Below, in pieces: positions 50,474-58,423 of a stretch of 64,000 bases of DNA. The notes beneath the pieces are model-generated. The model saw only the letters and a list, made by a program, of their open reading frames with translations, was not told the origin of the DNA and did not search any database. A program made the position numbers and the translations under genes. Each line of letters opens with the position of its first letter. Positions within the stretch are counted from its first letter, which is position 1. This stretch comes from G963668655 sp963668655 (lineage in GTDB: Bacteria > Myxococcota_A > SURF-8), in the NCBI GenBank assembly GCA_963668655.2, contig CAXXPQ010000001.1:744001-808000 (forward strand), read 5' to 3'.

Positions 50474-52453
50474 ATGGCGGAGAAAAAGCTGGCTCTTGTG
50501 CTTTCCATTCAGGAAAGCGGGAAGGATGCGAGAAAAGAGACCTTCCAGCAGGAAAGCGTGACCATCGGATCGGGATCGACGGCGGACCTGAAAATCGCCG
50601 GAGACAACGTGTCCGACGTGCACGCCATGTTGGATTCCTCTCGCGGTGATGAAATTTTCATCATGGATCTCGGATCCTCGTCGGGCACCTTCGTGAACGA
50701 CAAAAAGGTCAACAAGCAGAAACTCCAGTCCGGCGATCAGGTAAAACTCGGCGACGTGGAGATTCAGGTTTTGGCCATTGGGGACGAGCCCGAGGAACAG
50801 CCTGCCGAAGCGGCGGCGGAGCCCGAGCCGCAACCCGAGCCCGAGGCGCAGCCGGAACCCGAGCCCGAGCCCGAGCCTGAGCCGGAGCCCGAGCCGGAGC
50901 CCGAGCCGGAGCCGGAGCCGGAACCCGAGCCGGAGCCGGAGGAAGAAAAAGTCGTCGCCGCGGAGAGCGAGGAAGACAAAGCCCGCAAGGCCGAGGAAGA
51001 AAAGAAGGCCCTGGAAGAGAAGAAAGCCGCCTTCGAAGCCAAGAAGGCCAAGGCTCGCCTCAAACGTGTCCGTTACGACCTGGATGTCCTTCCCAAAGAC
51101 GGAAGCGTGAAGGATCCGGCCAAGACCGTGCTGGAAGCCCGCGAAGTTCTGTGGGAACACACGCTCTTGAGCATCGATCTCTACAAAAAACCCACCACGC
51201 TGAAGGCGGGAGCCAAAAAGAGCTGCCATTTCTTCCTGTCCGGAGAGTTTCTCCCGTCGGAAATCTTCAACATCGCAGAACCCGCTTCCGGCGGCTATAC
51301 GCTCAATTTTTCCGACAGCATGCACGGATACGTCGAAAAGGGAGGAGAGCAGACCACCTTTTCGGATTTGATTAAATCCAACAAGGTCGAGAACAAAGGC
51401 TCCTATTTCGGCGTTGCTTTCCAGCCCGGCATGTCGGCGCGCTACGACTTCGAGGGCGTGTCCTATTTCTTCCGTTTCGTCAATCCGGAAAAACTGCAAA
51501 AGGTGCCGTTGACGAAGCAGATCGATTATCCGATCACGTCCCTGCTGGTGGTCCTGTTCCTGGTCTACACCCTGATGACCATCTACCTCAAATCCCTGCC
51601 CGCGCCGGAACTGGCCGACATTCTGGACGCCCCGGAGCGCTTCGCCAAGCTTATCCTGGAGGAAACCGAACTGGAAGAGCCTCCGCCTCCCCCCGAGGAG
51701 GAAGAAAAAATCATGAAGGAGAGCGGCGAGAAGGCCATCGGCGAGGAAGGCAAAATCGGTAAGGAAGAAGCCGTCATCGACAAGGCCGAAGGTTCCGCCA
51801 GAAAGCGCCTGGAGGACGAAAAAGTCGCCAACAGTTCCGGTATTCTGGGAGCTCTGGATCGCGGCATGGAAAACATCGATCGCCTCTTCGGCGGCGGCGG
51901 CCTGGGCGCCGGGCTGGAGAAGAACCTGGGCATGCTGGAAGGCATCAGCGGTCTGGACATGCGCGGCGCGGGCGGTCTGGGAACGCGCGGTTCCGGCATG
52001 GGCGGCGGCGGCATGGCGCTCGGTATCGGCGGTCTGGGAACCAAGGGCCGTGGGGGCGGACGCGGATCCGGCCGGTACGGCATCGGCGCGGCCGGAAATC
52101 TCAAGAAACGCAGCGGAAACATCAACATCCGCACGGGCAATGCAACCATCGCCGGCGCGCTGGACAAATCCATCATCGCCCGGATCATCAAGAAGCACTA
52201 TTCGCAGATTCGCTACTGCTATCAGAAGCAGTTGAACAAGAACCCGAAACTTTACGGTAAAATCACGATCAAGTTCACCATCAGCGGACGCGGAACCGTC
52301 AGTTCCTCGGTGGTGGCTGTCTCCACCATGAAGAACTTCGACGTGGAGCAGTGCGTGGCCAAGGTCATCAAGCGCATCATCTTCCCGCAACCCAAGGGCG
52401 GTGGAATCGTGGTGGTCACTTATCCCTTTATCTTCAAGTCGGAAGGGGCGTAA
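50474..52453 (+). CDS. FHA domain - (EP)n - membrane - AgmX/PglI-type C-terminal protein (GltJ/NfsG-like)
   Basis: A 659-residue inner-membrane protein. The FHA domain (about 25-100, with the GS-G-S-D-L start, SDVHAML and LGSSSGTFVN) would bind phospho-threonine in the cytoplasm. A perfectly regular Glu-Pro tract (about 116-156) and a charged coiled segment (160-200) follow. A beta-rich middle domain precedes the single membrane helix (about 353-372). In the periplasm come PPPPPEEE, a Gly-rich region (about 475-560), and the TonB-like AgmX/PglI C-terminal domain (about 575-659) with IIARIIKKHYSQIRYCYQ and the GTVSSSVVAVST strand; the Cys of RYCYQ and EQCVAK may pair. It is the trans-membrane piston of Glt/Nfs machines in Myxococcus. 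Confidence 0.92.
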   Translation: MAEKKLALVLSIQESGKDARKETFQQESVTIGSGSTADLKIAGDNVSDVHAMLDSSRGDEIFIMDLGSSSGTFVNDKKVNKQKLQSGDQVKLGDVEIQVLAIGDEPEEQPAEAAAEPEPQPEPEAQPEPEPEPEPEPEPEPEPEPEPEPEPEPEPEEEKVVAAESEEDKARKAEEEKKALEEKKAAFEAKKAKARLKRVRYDLDVLPKDGSVKDPAKTVLEAREVLWEHTLLSIDLYKKPTTLKAGAKKSCHFFLSGEFLPSEIFNIAEPASGGYTLNFSDSMHGYVEKGGEQTTFSDLIKSNKVENKGSYFGVAFQPGMSARYDFEGVSYFFRFVNPEKLQKVPLTKQIDYPITSLLVVLFLVYTLMTIYLKSLPAPELADILDAPERFAKLILEETELEEPPPPPEEEEKIMKESGEKAIGEEGKIGKEEAVIDKAEGSARKRLEDEKVANSSGILGALDRGMENIDRLFGGGGLGAGLEKNLGMLEGISGLDMRGAGGLGTRGSGMGGGGMALGIGGLGTKGRGGGRGSGRYGIGAAGNLKKRSGNINIRTGNATIAGALDKSIIARIIKKHYSQIRYCYQKQLNKNPKLYGKITIKFTISGRGTVSSSVVAVSTMKNFDVEQCVAKVIKRIIFPQPKGGGIVVVTYPFIFKSEGA

Positions 52454-52455
52454 TC

Positions 52456-53214
52456 ATGCGTCGCTATGTGTTGTCCATCCTGATTCTCGCGCTGGTTTGC
52501 GCAATGCCCGCCGGCGTGTTGGCGCAGGACGAATATGACGCGGATGGCATGGGCTCCGAGCCCGTGGAAGACGAGGAACTCGGCGAGGAAGAAGCCGTGG
52601 ACGCGCCCACGGACGACGCCCGCGGCGTGGAAACCTACTGGGGAACCGAGGATCTGAACGAGGTCGAAAAAGGTGCCTACATGGATATCCGCTTCGGATA
52701 TCAGCATCTGATGGTGGACGGCTTCGGCACCGACGCCGAGGGCGGCTTCCAGACCGGACTGGGCTTCGGCTACGACATCACGGAAAAGCTCGTTTCCATC
52801 CAGTTCGATCTGCTCTTTTCCTTCCACAAGTACGACATCGTGAACCCGGCCGACATGGGCGAAGCGGGCGCGACCAACGATGCTTTTCTGGCGGGCGATT
52901 TCTTCTGTCTGAAAATGCCCCTGGCCGTGAACCTGAACTACTATCACACCAAACGTTTCGAGGCCTTCGCCTCGCCGGTGCTGGGCGCGGCTCTCTTCAA
53001 CAACGCCAACATCGCCAGCGACGCGAAAAAGACGGCGGCCGACAAGGGCGTTTCCGAGACGGAATTCGACGCCTTCGGCGGCGCGCGCTTCGGTGTGGAA
53101 TACTATACCGGCCTCCGGCATTTCTCCATCGGCATCGACCTGGAGGTGGATTACTTCTTCCTGACCTCTTCCCTGGGTCTCGCCGTCAATCCCATGCTGA
53201 AGTATACCTTCTGA
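52456..53214 (+). CDS. Outer-membrane beta-barrel protein (CglE/GltH-like, last gene of cluster)
   Basis: A 252-residue protein with a signal peptide (cleavage at VLA-QD, residue 24), an acidic spacer (25-60) and a C-terminal barrel of alternating strands ending in Phe (MLKYTF), the usual outer-membrane assembly signal. It starts two bases after the AgmX-type gene and is followed by a strong terminator. Its small size (8 strands) and position match the barrel partners of Myxococcus motility and sporulation machines. The name is inferred from context. Confidence 0.8.
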   Translation: MRRYVLSILILALVCAMPAGVLAQDEYDADGMGSEPVEDEELGEEEAVDAPTDDARGVETYWGTEDLNEVEKGAYMDIRFGYQHLMVDGFGTDAEGGFQTGLGFGYDITEKLVSIQFDLLFSFHKYDIVNPADMGEAGATNDAFLAGDFFCLKMPLAVNLNYYHTKRFEAFASPVLGAALFNNANIASDAKKTAADKGVSETEFDAFGGARFGVEYYTGLRHFSIGIDLEVDYFFLTSSLGLAVNPMLKYTF

Positions 53215-53242
53215 AGCAAAACGGCCTCCGCAAGAAAATCGA

Positions 53243-53267
53243 CCCCGGGCCTGTCCCGGGGTTTTTT
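53243..53267 (+). terminator. Rho-independent terminator of the envelope cluster
   Basis: CCCCGGG and CCCGGGG form a 7-bp GC stem with a five-base loop, followed by TTTTTT, 28 bases after the last stop. Confidence 0.93.
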
Positions 53268-53313
53268 CATGCCGTTTCGCCGGAAAGAAGGGGAGGGCGG
53301 ACGGGCTCGAAAA

Positions 53314-53338
53314 CGGCTGGTGGTAGTACCACCAGCCG
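53314..53338. promoter_or_regulatory. Perfect 12-bp-arm palindrome
   Basis: CGGCTGGTGGTA and TACCACCAGCCG flank a single G. No T-tract follows, so it is more like a dimer operator than a terminator. A little downstream TTTTGTCA and GTTTGTCA repeat in tandem (53351-53370). Confidence 0.5.
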
Positions 53339-53456
53339 GCTGTTAATACTTTTGTCAAACAGTTTGTCATAACTAACTTGAAGAAGGGGAGGACTTTCAG
53401 GGAGTGAGATCGAAGCTCTCTTTTGGGAAAGAATTCCGGATCGATGCCAGGGTTCG

Positions 53457-53539
53457 CCGTCTCGAATATAAAGAAAATGAAATAGTTTCCTTTCGAGACG
53501 GGTCGGACCCTTGAAATCCGTCTGGATGATGATTATATT
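53457..53539 (+). promoter_or_regulatory. Inverted repeat and sigma70-like promoter upstream of the FmdB pair
   Basis: A 10-bp inverted repeat CCGTCTCGAA/TTCGAGACGG (53457-53466 and 53492-53501) is followed by TTGAAA (53511) and TATATT (53534) with a 17-base spacer. The transcript would start near 53546, about 40 bases before the first FmdB gene. Confidence 0.6.
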
Positions 53540-53584
53540 TGCAATCGGGGGACGGACGGCAACATCGTTTTCAAGGGAGTCCGC

Positions 53585-53788
53585 ATGCCGCTATATGAGT
53601 TCAAGTGCCCGGAATGCAAGCATGTTTTCGAGGATCTGGTCACCGTTTCCAAAAAGGACGAAGCCCAGACCTGCCCCAAGTGCGGCGACAAGAACGCTCG
53701 GCGCATCATGAGCACCTTTGCTTCCCAGGGAAGCGCAAAGACCGTTTCTTCCAGCGGATATCCCGGGTGCAGTCCATTCGGAGGTTGA
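53585..53788 (+). CDS. FmdB-family zinc-ribbon protein, first copy
   Basis: A 67-residue zinc ribbon with CPECKHVFE and CPKCG (two Cys pairs) in the FmdB pattern MPLYEFKCPEC, followed by a Ser/Gly-rich tail ending CSPFGG. AAGGGAGTCCGC precedes the ATG. FmdB proteins are small putative regulators or metal-handling proteins; the role is not established. A second copy lies 147 bases downstream. Confidence 0.9.
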   Translation: MPLYEFKCPECKHVFEDLVTVSKKDEAQTCPKCGDKNARRIMSTFASQGSAKTVSSSGYPGCSPFGG

Positions 53789-53935
53789 CGCACGAAATAA
53801 AGACGGCGGTCGTCGTCAAGACCTGGCCCGGATGATTCATGAAGAATCTGCTGCGACTCGAAAATTCTCGATCTTTCACTTGTTTCGCGATTTTCATGGA
53901 TAATCCGAGCTACGGAGATAAAAGGAAAAACAAAC

Positions 53936-54184
53936 ATGCCGATCTATGAATATCGCTGCTCGAATTGCGAAACCGTCTTCGAGCACCTGCAACTGGGGTC
54001 TTCGGATTCCGATCCGAGTTGTCCTTCCTGCCAGGCCAAAGAGGTCAAAAAGGTTCTTTCGGCATTCAGCGCAGTAACGGAGCCCGCCGCATCTCCCTGC
54101 GGCAGCGGTTCCTGCGGACTGGGCGGCGACGGCGCGCCGCCGTGCGGAGCCTGCTGCGGCGGACATGGACATCATAACCATTGA
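53936..54184 (+). CDS. FmdB-family zinc-ribbon protein, second copy with Cys/Gly tail
   Basis: An 82-residue paralogue with MPIYEYRCSNCETVFE and the second pair CPSCQ. The tail is richer in Cys and Gly (CGSGSCGLGGDGAPPCGACC, then GGHGHHNH), so it can bind extra metal. AAAGGAAAAACAAAC lies before the ATG. It is a tandem duplicate with a longer, His-ending tail compared with the first copy. Confidence 0.9.
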   Translation: MPIYEYRCSNCETVFEHLQLGSSDSDPSCPSCQAKEVKKVLSAFSAVTEPAASPCGSGSCGLGGDGAPPCGACCGGHGHHNH

Positions 54185-54706
54185 GAAACTCGTGTGAAAT
54201 CGGATGGTTCCGTTGATTGGCGAAACGAGCGTGCATCCTCTCACAACATCCGAAGGATGGCGCGTGGCTGTGCATACGCCTGCCAATGCGATGGATTTCA
54301 ACCCTTGAACCGAACAGATGAAAGAAAAGAAGCACAGCCTCCCGAACTCCCTTCGTGAGACGATGGCACAGAGGGTCACCTCCGTTCGCGGACTTCGATC
54401 TTTTGGGGAAATGCGGGAATTTCCGAGCCGGGAAAGCTGTTTATCCTTGCGAACGGAGAACGGATTTCATTTCTTTCATGAAGGAAACGGAATCGAAACC
54501 CTAAAATAACACGAAAACGTTTCCCAAGCGGCTTTGTTTTTCGTATGCTCTATCCATAAGGACGGTTCTTCCGGATCTTGATACGGACGGCATTCGGAAA
54601 ATGTGGTTATTGGCTGTTCTTTATGGAAGACGTTGAAAATATTGTAAAATATTGACTTCGAGTGTGAAATGATTCCGCCCGATGCGTGACGGGCGGTGGG
54701 GAATCC
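54185..54706. other. Intergenic region upstream of the AarF/UbiB-family gene
   Basis: About 520 bases with no accepted gene. A 10-base direct repeat (AAAATATTGT/AAAATATTGA, about 54634-54654) lies just upstream of the kinase-like gene in an AT-rich stretch, and may include its promoter. The plus frame at 54318-54509 has no protein-like features. Confidence 0.45.
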
Positions 54707-56020
54707 ATGGACAAAGAAAAGAAATTGCAGACCGGGCGCAGCCGCCGCTTCCTGAAACTGGGGGGACTGACGGCCAAGGTGGCGGGAAGTTACCTTGGCG
54801 AGCAGGTTCGGGAGCGTTTTCTCACCGACGAGCGCAGGGAAAAACTGCTCCAGGCCACCAACCTGAAAAACGCCGTGCGCGTGGTGGAAACCCTGGGGCA
54901 GTTGAAGGGCGCGGTGATGAAACTCGGCCAGCACATGAGCCTGATGGCGGATATTCTGCCGCCGGAAATCACGGAAGTCCTGACCAGCCTGCAAAGCCGC
55001 GCGCCGGCGGTTCCCTTTTCCCAGATGATTCCCATCTTCGAAGAGGAATTGGGAAAGCCGCCGGAGGAGCTTTTTCAGCGATTCGACCGCCAGGCACACG
55101 CCTCGGCGTCCATCGGGCAGGTTCATCGCGCGGTGACGAAGGACGGCCGGGACGTGGTGGTCAAGGTCCAATATCCCAATGTATCGGAGATGGTGGAAAG
55201 CGATCTCAACAACCTGAAATCACTGGCGAAAACGCTCCAGTTCATGGGAATGGAGGCGGATCTTTCCGCCCTGGCCCAGGAGGTGCGCGAGCGCCTGGTG
55301 GAGGAATTGGACTACCGCCTGGAAATGGATCACCTGATGCTTTTCCGGCGGCTGCTGTCCGATTGCCGTGAGGTGTCGATTCCGGAGCCGATTCCCGAAC
55401 TCAGCACGCGCCGCATCCTGACGATGACGCACCTTCCCGGAATGAACTGGGACGAGATCTGCTCGGAATCCGTAAGCGAACAAGAGCGCAACCGTTTCGC
55501 CACGTGCTTGTTCGATCTCTTTCTACGCCAGTTTTTCGATCACGCCGTCATTCACGCCGATCCGCATCCGGGAAATTACGCTCTGGACGCCGAAGGACGC
55601 GTCGTGATTTACGATTTCGGCTGTATCAAGGAATTTCCCCGGGAGTTCATTGAAAACTACAGACGCCTTTTGACGGACGCCATTTTCAACCGCCCCGAGA
55701 AAATAGAGGAGGATCTGGCTCGCCTGGGGATGTCGTACATGGGAAAATCGCCGCTTCCTCCCGAATTTTTCCGGGAGAACCTGGAGGCCGCCATGGAACC
55801 GTTCCGAGTCCCGCAACCCGTGGCGATCCACGAAAGCCGGGCGCACGTGGCCTTTCAGCGCATCGGCCCGCGCTACATGCGCTACTACCACAAGTTCACC
55901 GTCCCGGGGCATCTGGTCATGCTGAACCGCGTCATCGGCGGGATGTACGGAAATTTCAGACGCTTGCGGGCGCGCGTAGACTTGCGCGGGGCGCTTCAGC
56001 CCTACCTCCTGGATCCATGA
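54707..56020 (+). CDS. AarF/UbiB/ABC1-family atypical kinase
   Basis: A 437-residue ABC1/UbiB protein. It has the family-specific KLGQ motif (72-75, in VMKLGQHMSLM), the AHASASIGQVHRA Ala-rich nucleotide loop, a VVVKVQYP lysine, the catalytic-type HADPHPGNYAL loop (about 283) and DFG (about 303). UbiB-type proteins are needed for quinone synthesis in many bacteria but their substrate is unsettled. No C-terminal membrane helices are obvious, unlike E. coli UbiB. GGTGGGGAATCC precedes the ATG at 54707; the GTG seven codons earlier is less likely. No ubi or men gene is adjacent. Confidence 0.92.
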   Translation: MDKEKKLQTGRSRRFLKLGGLTAKVAGSYLGEQVRERFLTDERREKLLQATNLKNAVRVVETLGQLKGAVMKLGQHMSLMADILPPEITEVLTSLQSRAPAVPFSQMIPIFEEELGKPPEELFQRFDRQAHASASIGQVHRAVTKDGRDVVVKVQYPNVSEMVESDLNNLKSLAKTLQFMGMEADLSALAQEVRERLVEELDYRLEMDHLMLFRRLLSDCREVSIPEPIPELSTRRILTMTHLPGMNWDEICSESVSEQERNRFATCLFDLFLRQFFDHAVIHADPHPGNYALDAEGRVVIYDFGCIKEFPREFIENYRRLLTDAIFNRPEKIEEDLARLGMSYMGKSPLPPEFFRENLEAAMEPFRVPQPVAIHESRAHVAFQRIGPRYMRYYHKFTVPGHLVMLNRVIGGMYGNFRRLRARVDLRGALQPYLLDP

Positions 56021-56148
56021 GGCGTTCCTTTAAAGCTGCGTACAGTTGGAGCAGGGCGTAGGTGGATTCAATTTTAATCCGACACAAAATGCCTTGCGGA
56101 TGTCCGCTCCGCCCTGCGAATTTCTCCATATAAAGAATAAAGAAAGTG

Positions 56149-56177
56149 TTGACCCCCTGGGGGTTTTCTGGTAGAAG
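56149..56177 (+). promoter_or_regulatory. Sigma70-like promoter of yajC-secDF with palindromic spacer
   Basis: TTGACC and TAGAAG are separated by 17 bases. The spacer includes the palindrome ACCCCCTGGGGGT (56152-56164), an operator-like element. The leader before yajC is about 65 bases. Confidence 0.6.
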
Positions 56178-56247
56178 AAAACACTTCTGTCCGGACCAGC
56201 CGGATATTCGATTCTACAAGCGTTTCTAAAGGGTTAGGAGGTTCGCC

Positions 56248-56604
56248 GTGCCGACCGCGCCGCTACTACAACTGCTGCTTTCCCAGACCGAGGCCGCCAA
56301 GGGGCCGGGAATGTGGGATCTCGTCATTCAGATCGGTCTCATCGTGGCGATTTTCTATTTTCTGTTGATCCGGCCCCAACAGAAACGGGCCAAGGAACAC
56401 CAGCAGGTGCTCGGCAACCTGAAGCGGGACGATGATGTGGTCACCAGCGGCGGGATCTTCGGCAAGATCACGAACCTCACCGACGATGTCGTGACGCTGG
56501 AAGTGGCGCAGAACGTGCGGATCAAGGTGCAGCGAAGCCAGGTGGCCGGACTGAAGAAGACCGCCGCCCCGGCCGCGGAGAAAAAAGAAAAAGAAAAGAA
56601 GTAA
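56248..56604 (+). CDS. yajC: Preprotein translocase subunit YajC
   Basis: A 118-residue protein with one membrane helix (residues 24-42, LVIQIGLIVAIFYFLLI) followed at once by the YajC hallmark RPQQKRAKEHQQVL. A beta-rich cytoplasmic part with GGIFGKITNL and a Lys-rich tail follow. It starts with GTG at 56248 behind TTAGGAGG, a clear ribosome site. It forms the SecDF-YajC accessory complex of the Sec translocon with the next two genes. Confidence 0.95.
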   Translation: MPTAPLLQLLLSQTEAAKGPGMWDLVIQIGLIVAIFYFLLIRPQQKRAKEHQQVLGNLKRDDDVVTSGGIFGKITNLTDDVVTLEVAQNVRIKVQRSQVAGLKKTAAPAAEKKEKEKK

Positions 56605-56647
56605 TGGCTTGACTTTTCCTTAAGAGCGAAGAAGGAGATCGAAGTTC

Positions 56648-58405
56648 ATGGAACGCAAATGGTGGTGGAAGTTCAGCGGAATCTTGCTGCTGGTGGTTCT
56701 ATCGGTCTTGTACCTGCTGCCAACGGTGCTTGGCGACGACCTGCCGGAGTGGTACACGTCCGTTCTGAACAAGCGCATCAACCTGGGCCTGGATCTGCGC
56801 GGCGGCATCCATCTGGTGCTGGGCGTGGAAGTGGACAAGGCCGTGGTGGACTATGTGGATCGTCTCACCGAGGAAGTGGACCAGTACTGCGAGGAAGAGG
56901 ATCTGGCCTGCGACCGCATCTCCTCCGTCGAGGGGGAGCCGGTGCTGCTGGTGGCCTTCAAGAATCAGGAAACCCTGAAAGCCGCCGAGTCGAACCTGAC
57001 GAAATACCTGGGAAACATGACCAAGGAAGCCGCTCCGTCGGGCGCGGAAAATACGCTGGCGTTTCGTATCCAGGAGCAGTTCGCCAAGGAACGGAAGAAA
57101 TCCGCCGTCTTGCAGGCCATCGAGACGCTTCGCAACCGTATCGATGAAATGGCCGTGCGCGAAGCCATGGTGGCCCGGCAGGGCGAGACCTCCATTCTGA
57201 TTCAGATTCCCGGCGTGGAGGATATCGAACGCGCCCGCAAGATGATCGGCCAGACCGCCCAGCTCGAATTCAAGATCGTGGACGACGCCAACGACGTGCT
57301 GAAGCGCCACAAGGACACGCTGCCCGAAAACTGGGAAATGAAGTTCGACAGCCGCAAGGACAAGAACGGCAACCTGCTGCAAAGTCCGTATCTGGAGTCC
57401 GTGAAGGACAAGGAAGGCCAGAACCTGGCGGCCATCCGCGAATGGCTGAAGGGCAAGATGGACGACGACCACGAGGTGCTCTTCGAAGAATTCGAGGATC
57501 CGAAAAAAATGGAAACCCGGGTGCGCAGCTACACCCTGTTCCGCAAGACCAGCCTCACGGGCGACACCATCACCGACGCCCGCGTGAGCATCGATCAACG
57601 CCAGAACCGGCCGTACGTCTCCATGAACTTCGACCGCCAGGGCGCGAAACAGTTCGGCAAAATCACCGGCGATCACGTTCAGGACCGCATGGCCATCGTC
57701 CTGGACAACAAGGTCAAGTCCGCGCCCGTCATTCAGAGCAAGATCACAGGTGGCCGCGCCATGATTACCCTGAACGACCTGCGCAGCTACAACGAGCTGT
57801 TCCAGGACGCCCAGGATCTGGCCATCGTGCTGCGCGCTGGTGCGCTGCCCGCCCCGGTGAAATTCGAGGAAACCCGCACCGTCGGCCCCACCCTGGGAAA
57901 GGACTCCATCGAGAGCGGCAAGATGTCCATCATGGTGGGCCTGTTGCTGGTGGTGATCTTCATGGTGGTCTACTACAACCTGTCCGGCTTCATCGCCAAC
58001 CTGGCTCTGCTGTTGAACATTCTCTTCATCATGGCCATCATGGCCGGTTTCGAGGCCACGCTGACCCTGCCGGGTCTGGCGGGTATCGTGCTGACCATCG
58101 GTATGGCGGTGGACGCCAACGTCATCATCTACGAGCGCATTCGGGAGGAACTCCGGATCGGAAAGACGCCCAAGGCCGCCATCGACAGCGGCTACGGAAA
58201 GGCGTTCTGGACCATCTTCGATGCGAACATCACCACGGCGCTGGCCGCCCTGGTTCTCTGGAGTTACGGAACCGGTCCGGTCAAGGGCTTCGCGGTCACG
58301 CTGCTGGTCGGCATCATCTGTTCGATGTTCACCGCCATCTACGTGACCCGGCTGGTGTTCGATGCGATTACCCAAAAGAGCGATAAGCCTTCGCTGAGCA
58401 TCTAA
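56648..58405 (+). CDS. secD: Protein translocase subunit SecD
   Basis: A 585-residue SecD. Helix 1 (about 9-28) is followed by LGLDLRGGIHLVLGVEVD, the SecD signature. A large periplasmic region (P1) includes DARVSIDQRQNRPYVSMNF, and five C-terminal helices contain GMAVDANVIIYERIREEL, the conserved proton-path segment. It uses the proton gradient to pull proteins out of the Sec channel in the periplasm. It lies 43 bases after yajC, with GAAGGAG upstream of the ATG. Confidence 0.97.
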   Translation: MERKWWWKFSGILLLVVLSVLYLLPTVLGDDLPEWYTSVLNKRINLGLDLRGGIHLVLGVEVDKAVVDYVDRLTEEVDQYCEEEDLACDRISSVEGEPVLLVAFKNQETLKAAESNLTKYLGNMTKEAAPSGAENTLAFRIQEQFAKERKKSAVLQAIETLRNRIDEMAVREAMVARQGETSILIQIPGVEDIERARKMIGQTAQLEFKIVDDANDVLKRHKDTLPENWEMKFDSRKDKNGNLLQSPYLESVKDKEGQNLAAIREWLKGKMDDDHEVLFEEFEDPKKMETRVRSYTLFRKTSLTGDTITDARVSIDQRQNRPYVSMNFDRQGAKQFGKITGDHVQDRMAIVLDNKVKSAPVIQSKITGGRAMITLNDLRSYNELFQDAQDLAIVLRAGALPAPVKFEETRTVGPTLGKDSIESGKMSIMVGLLLVVIFMVVYYNLSGFIANLALLLNILFIMAIMAGFEATLTLPGLAGIVLTIGMAVDANVIIYERIREELRIGKTPKAAIDSGYGKAFWTIFDANITTALAALVLWSYGTGPVKGFAVTLLVGIICSMFTAIYVTRLVFDAITQKSDKPSLSI

Positions 58406-58423
58406 GGCGTCAGGAGAATACAG

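Noticed and set aside
44882..52390. Minus-strand open frame of about 2500 codons antisense to the envelope cluster
   Set aside because: Its translation is Leu/Arg/Gly/Phe/His-rich and mirrors the repeats and codon bias of the plus-strand genes (for example long Leu-Arg-Leu-Gly runs opposite the Glu-Pro tract). The plus-strand proteins have signal peptides, domains and ribosome sites, so this is a shadow.
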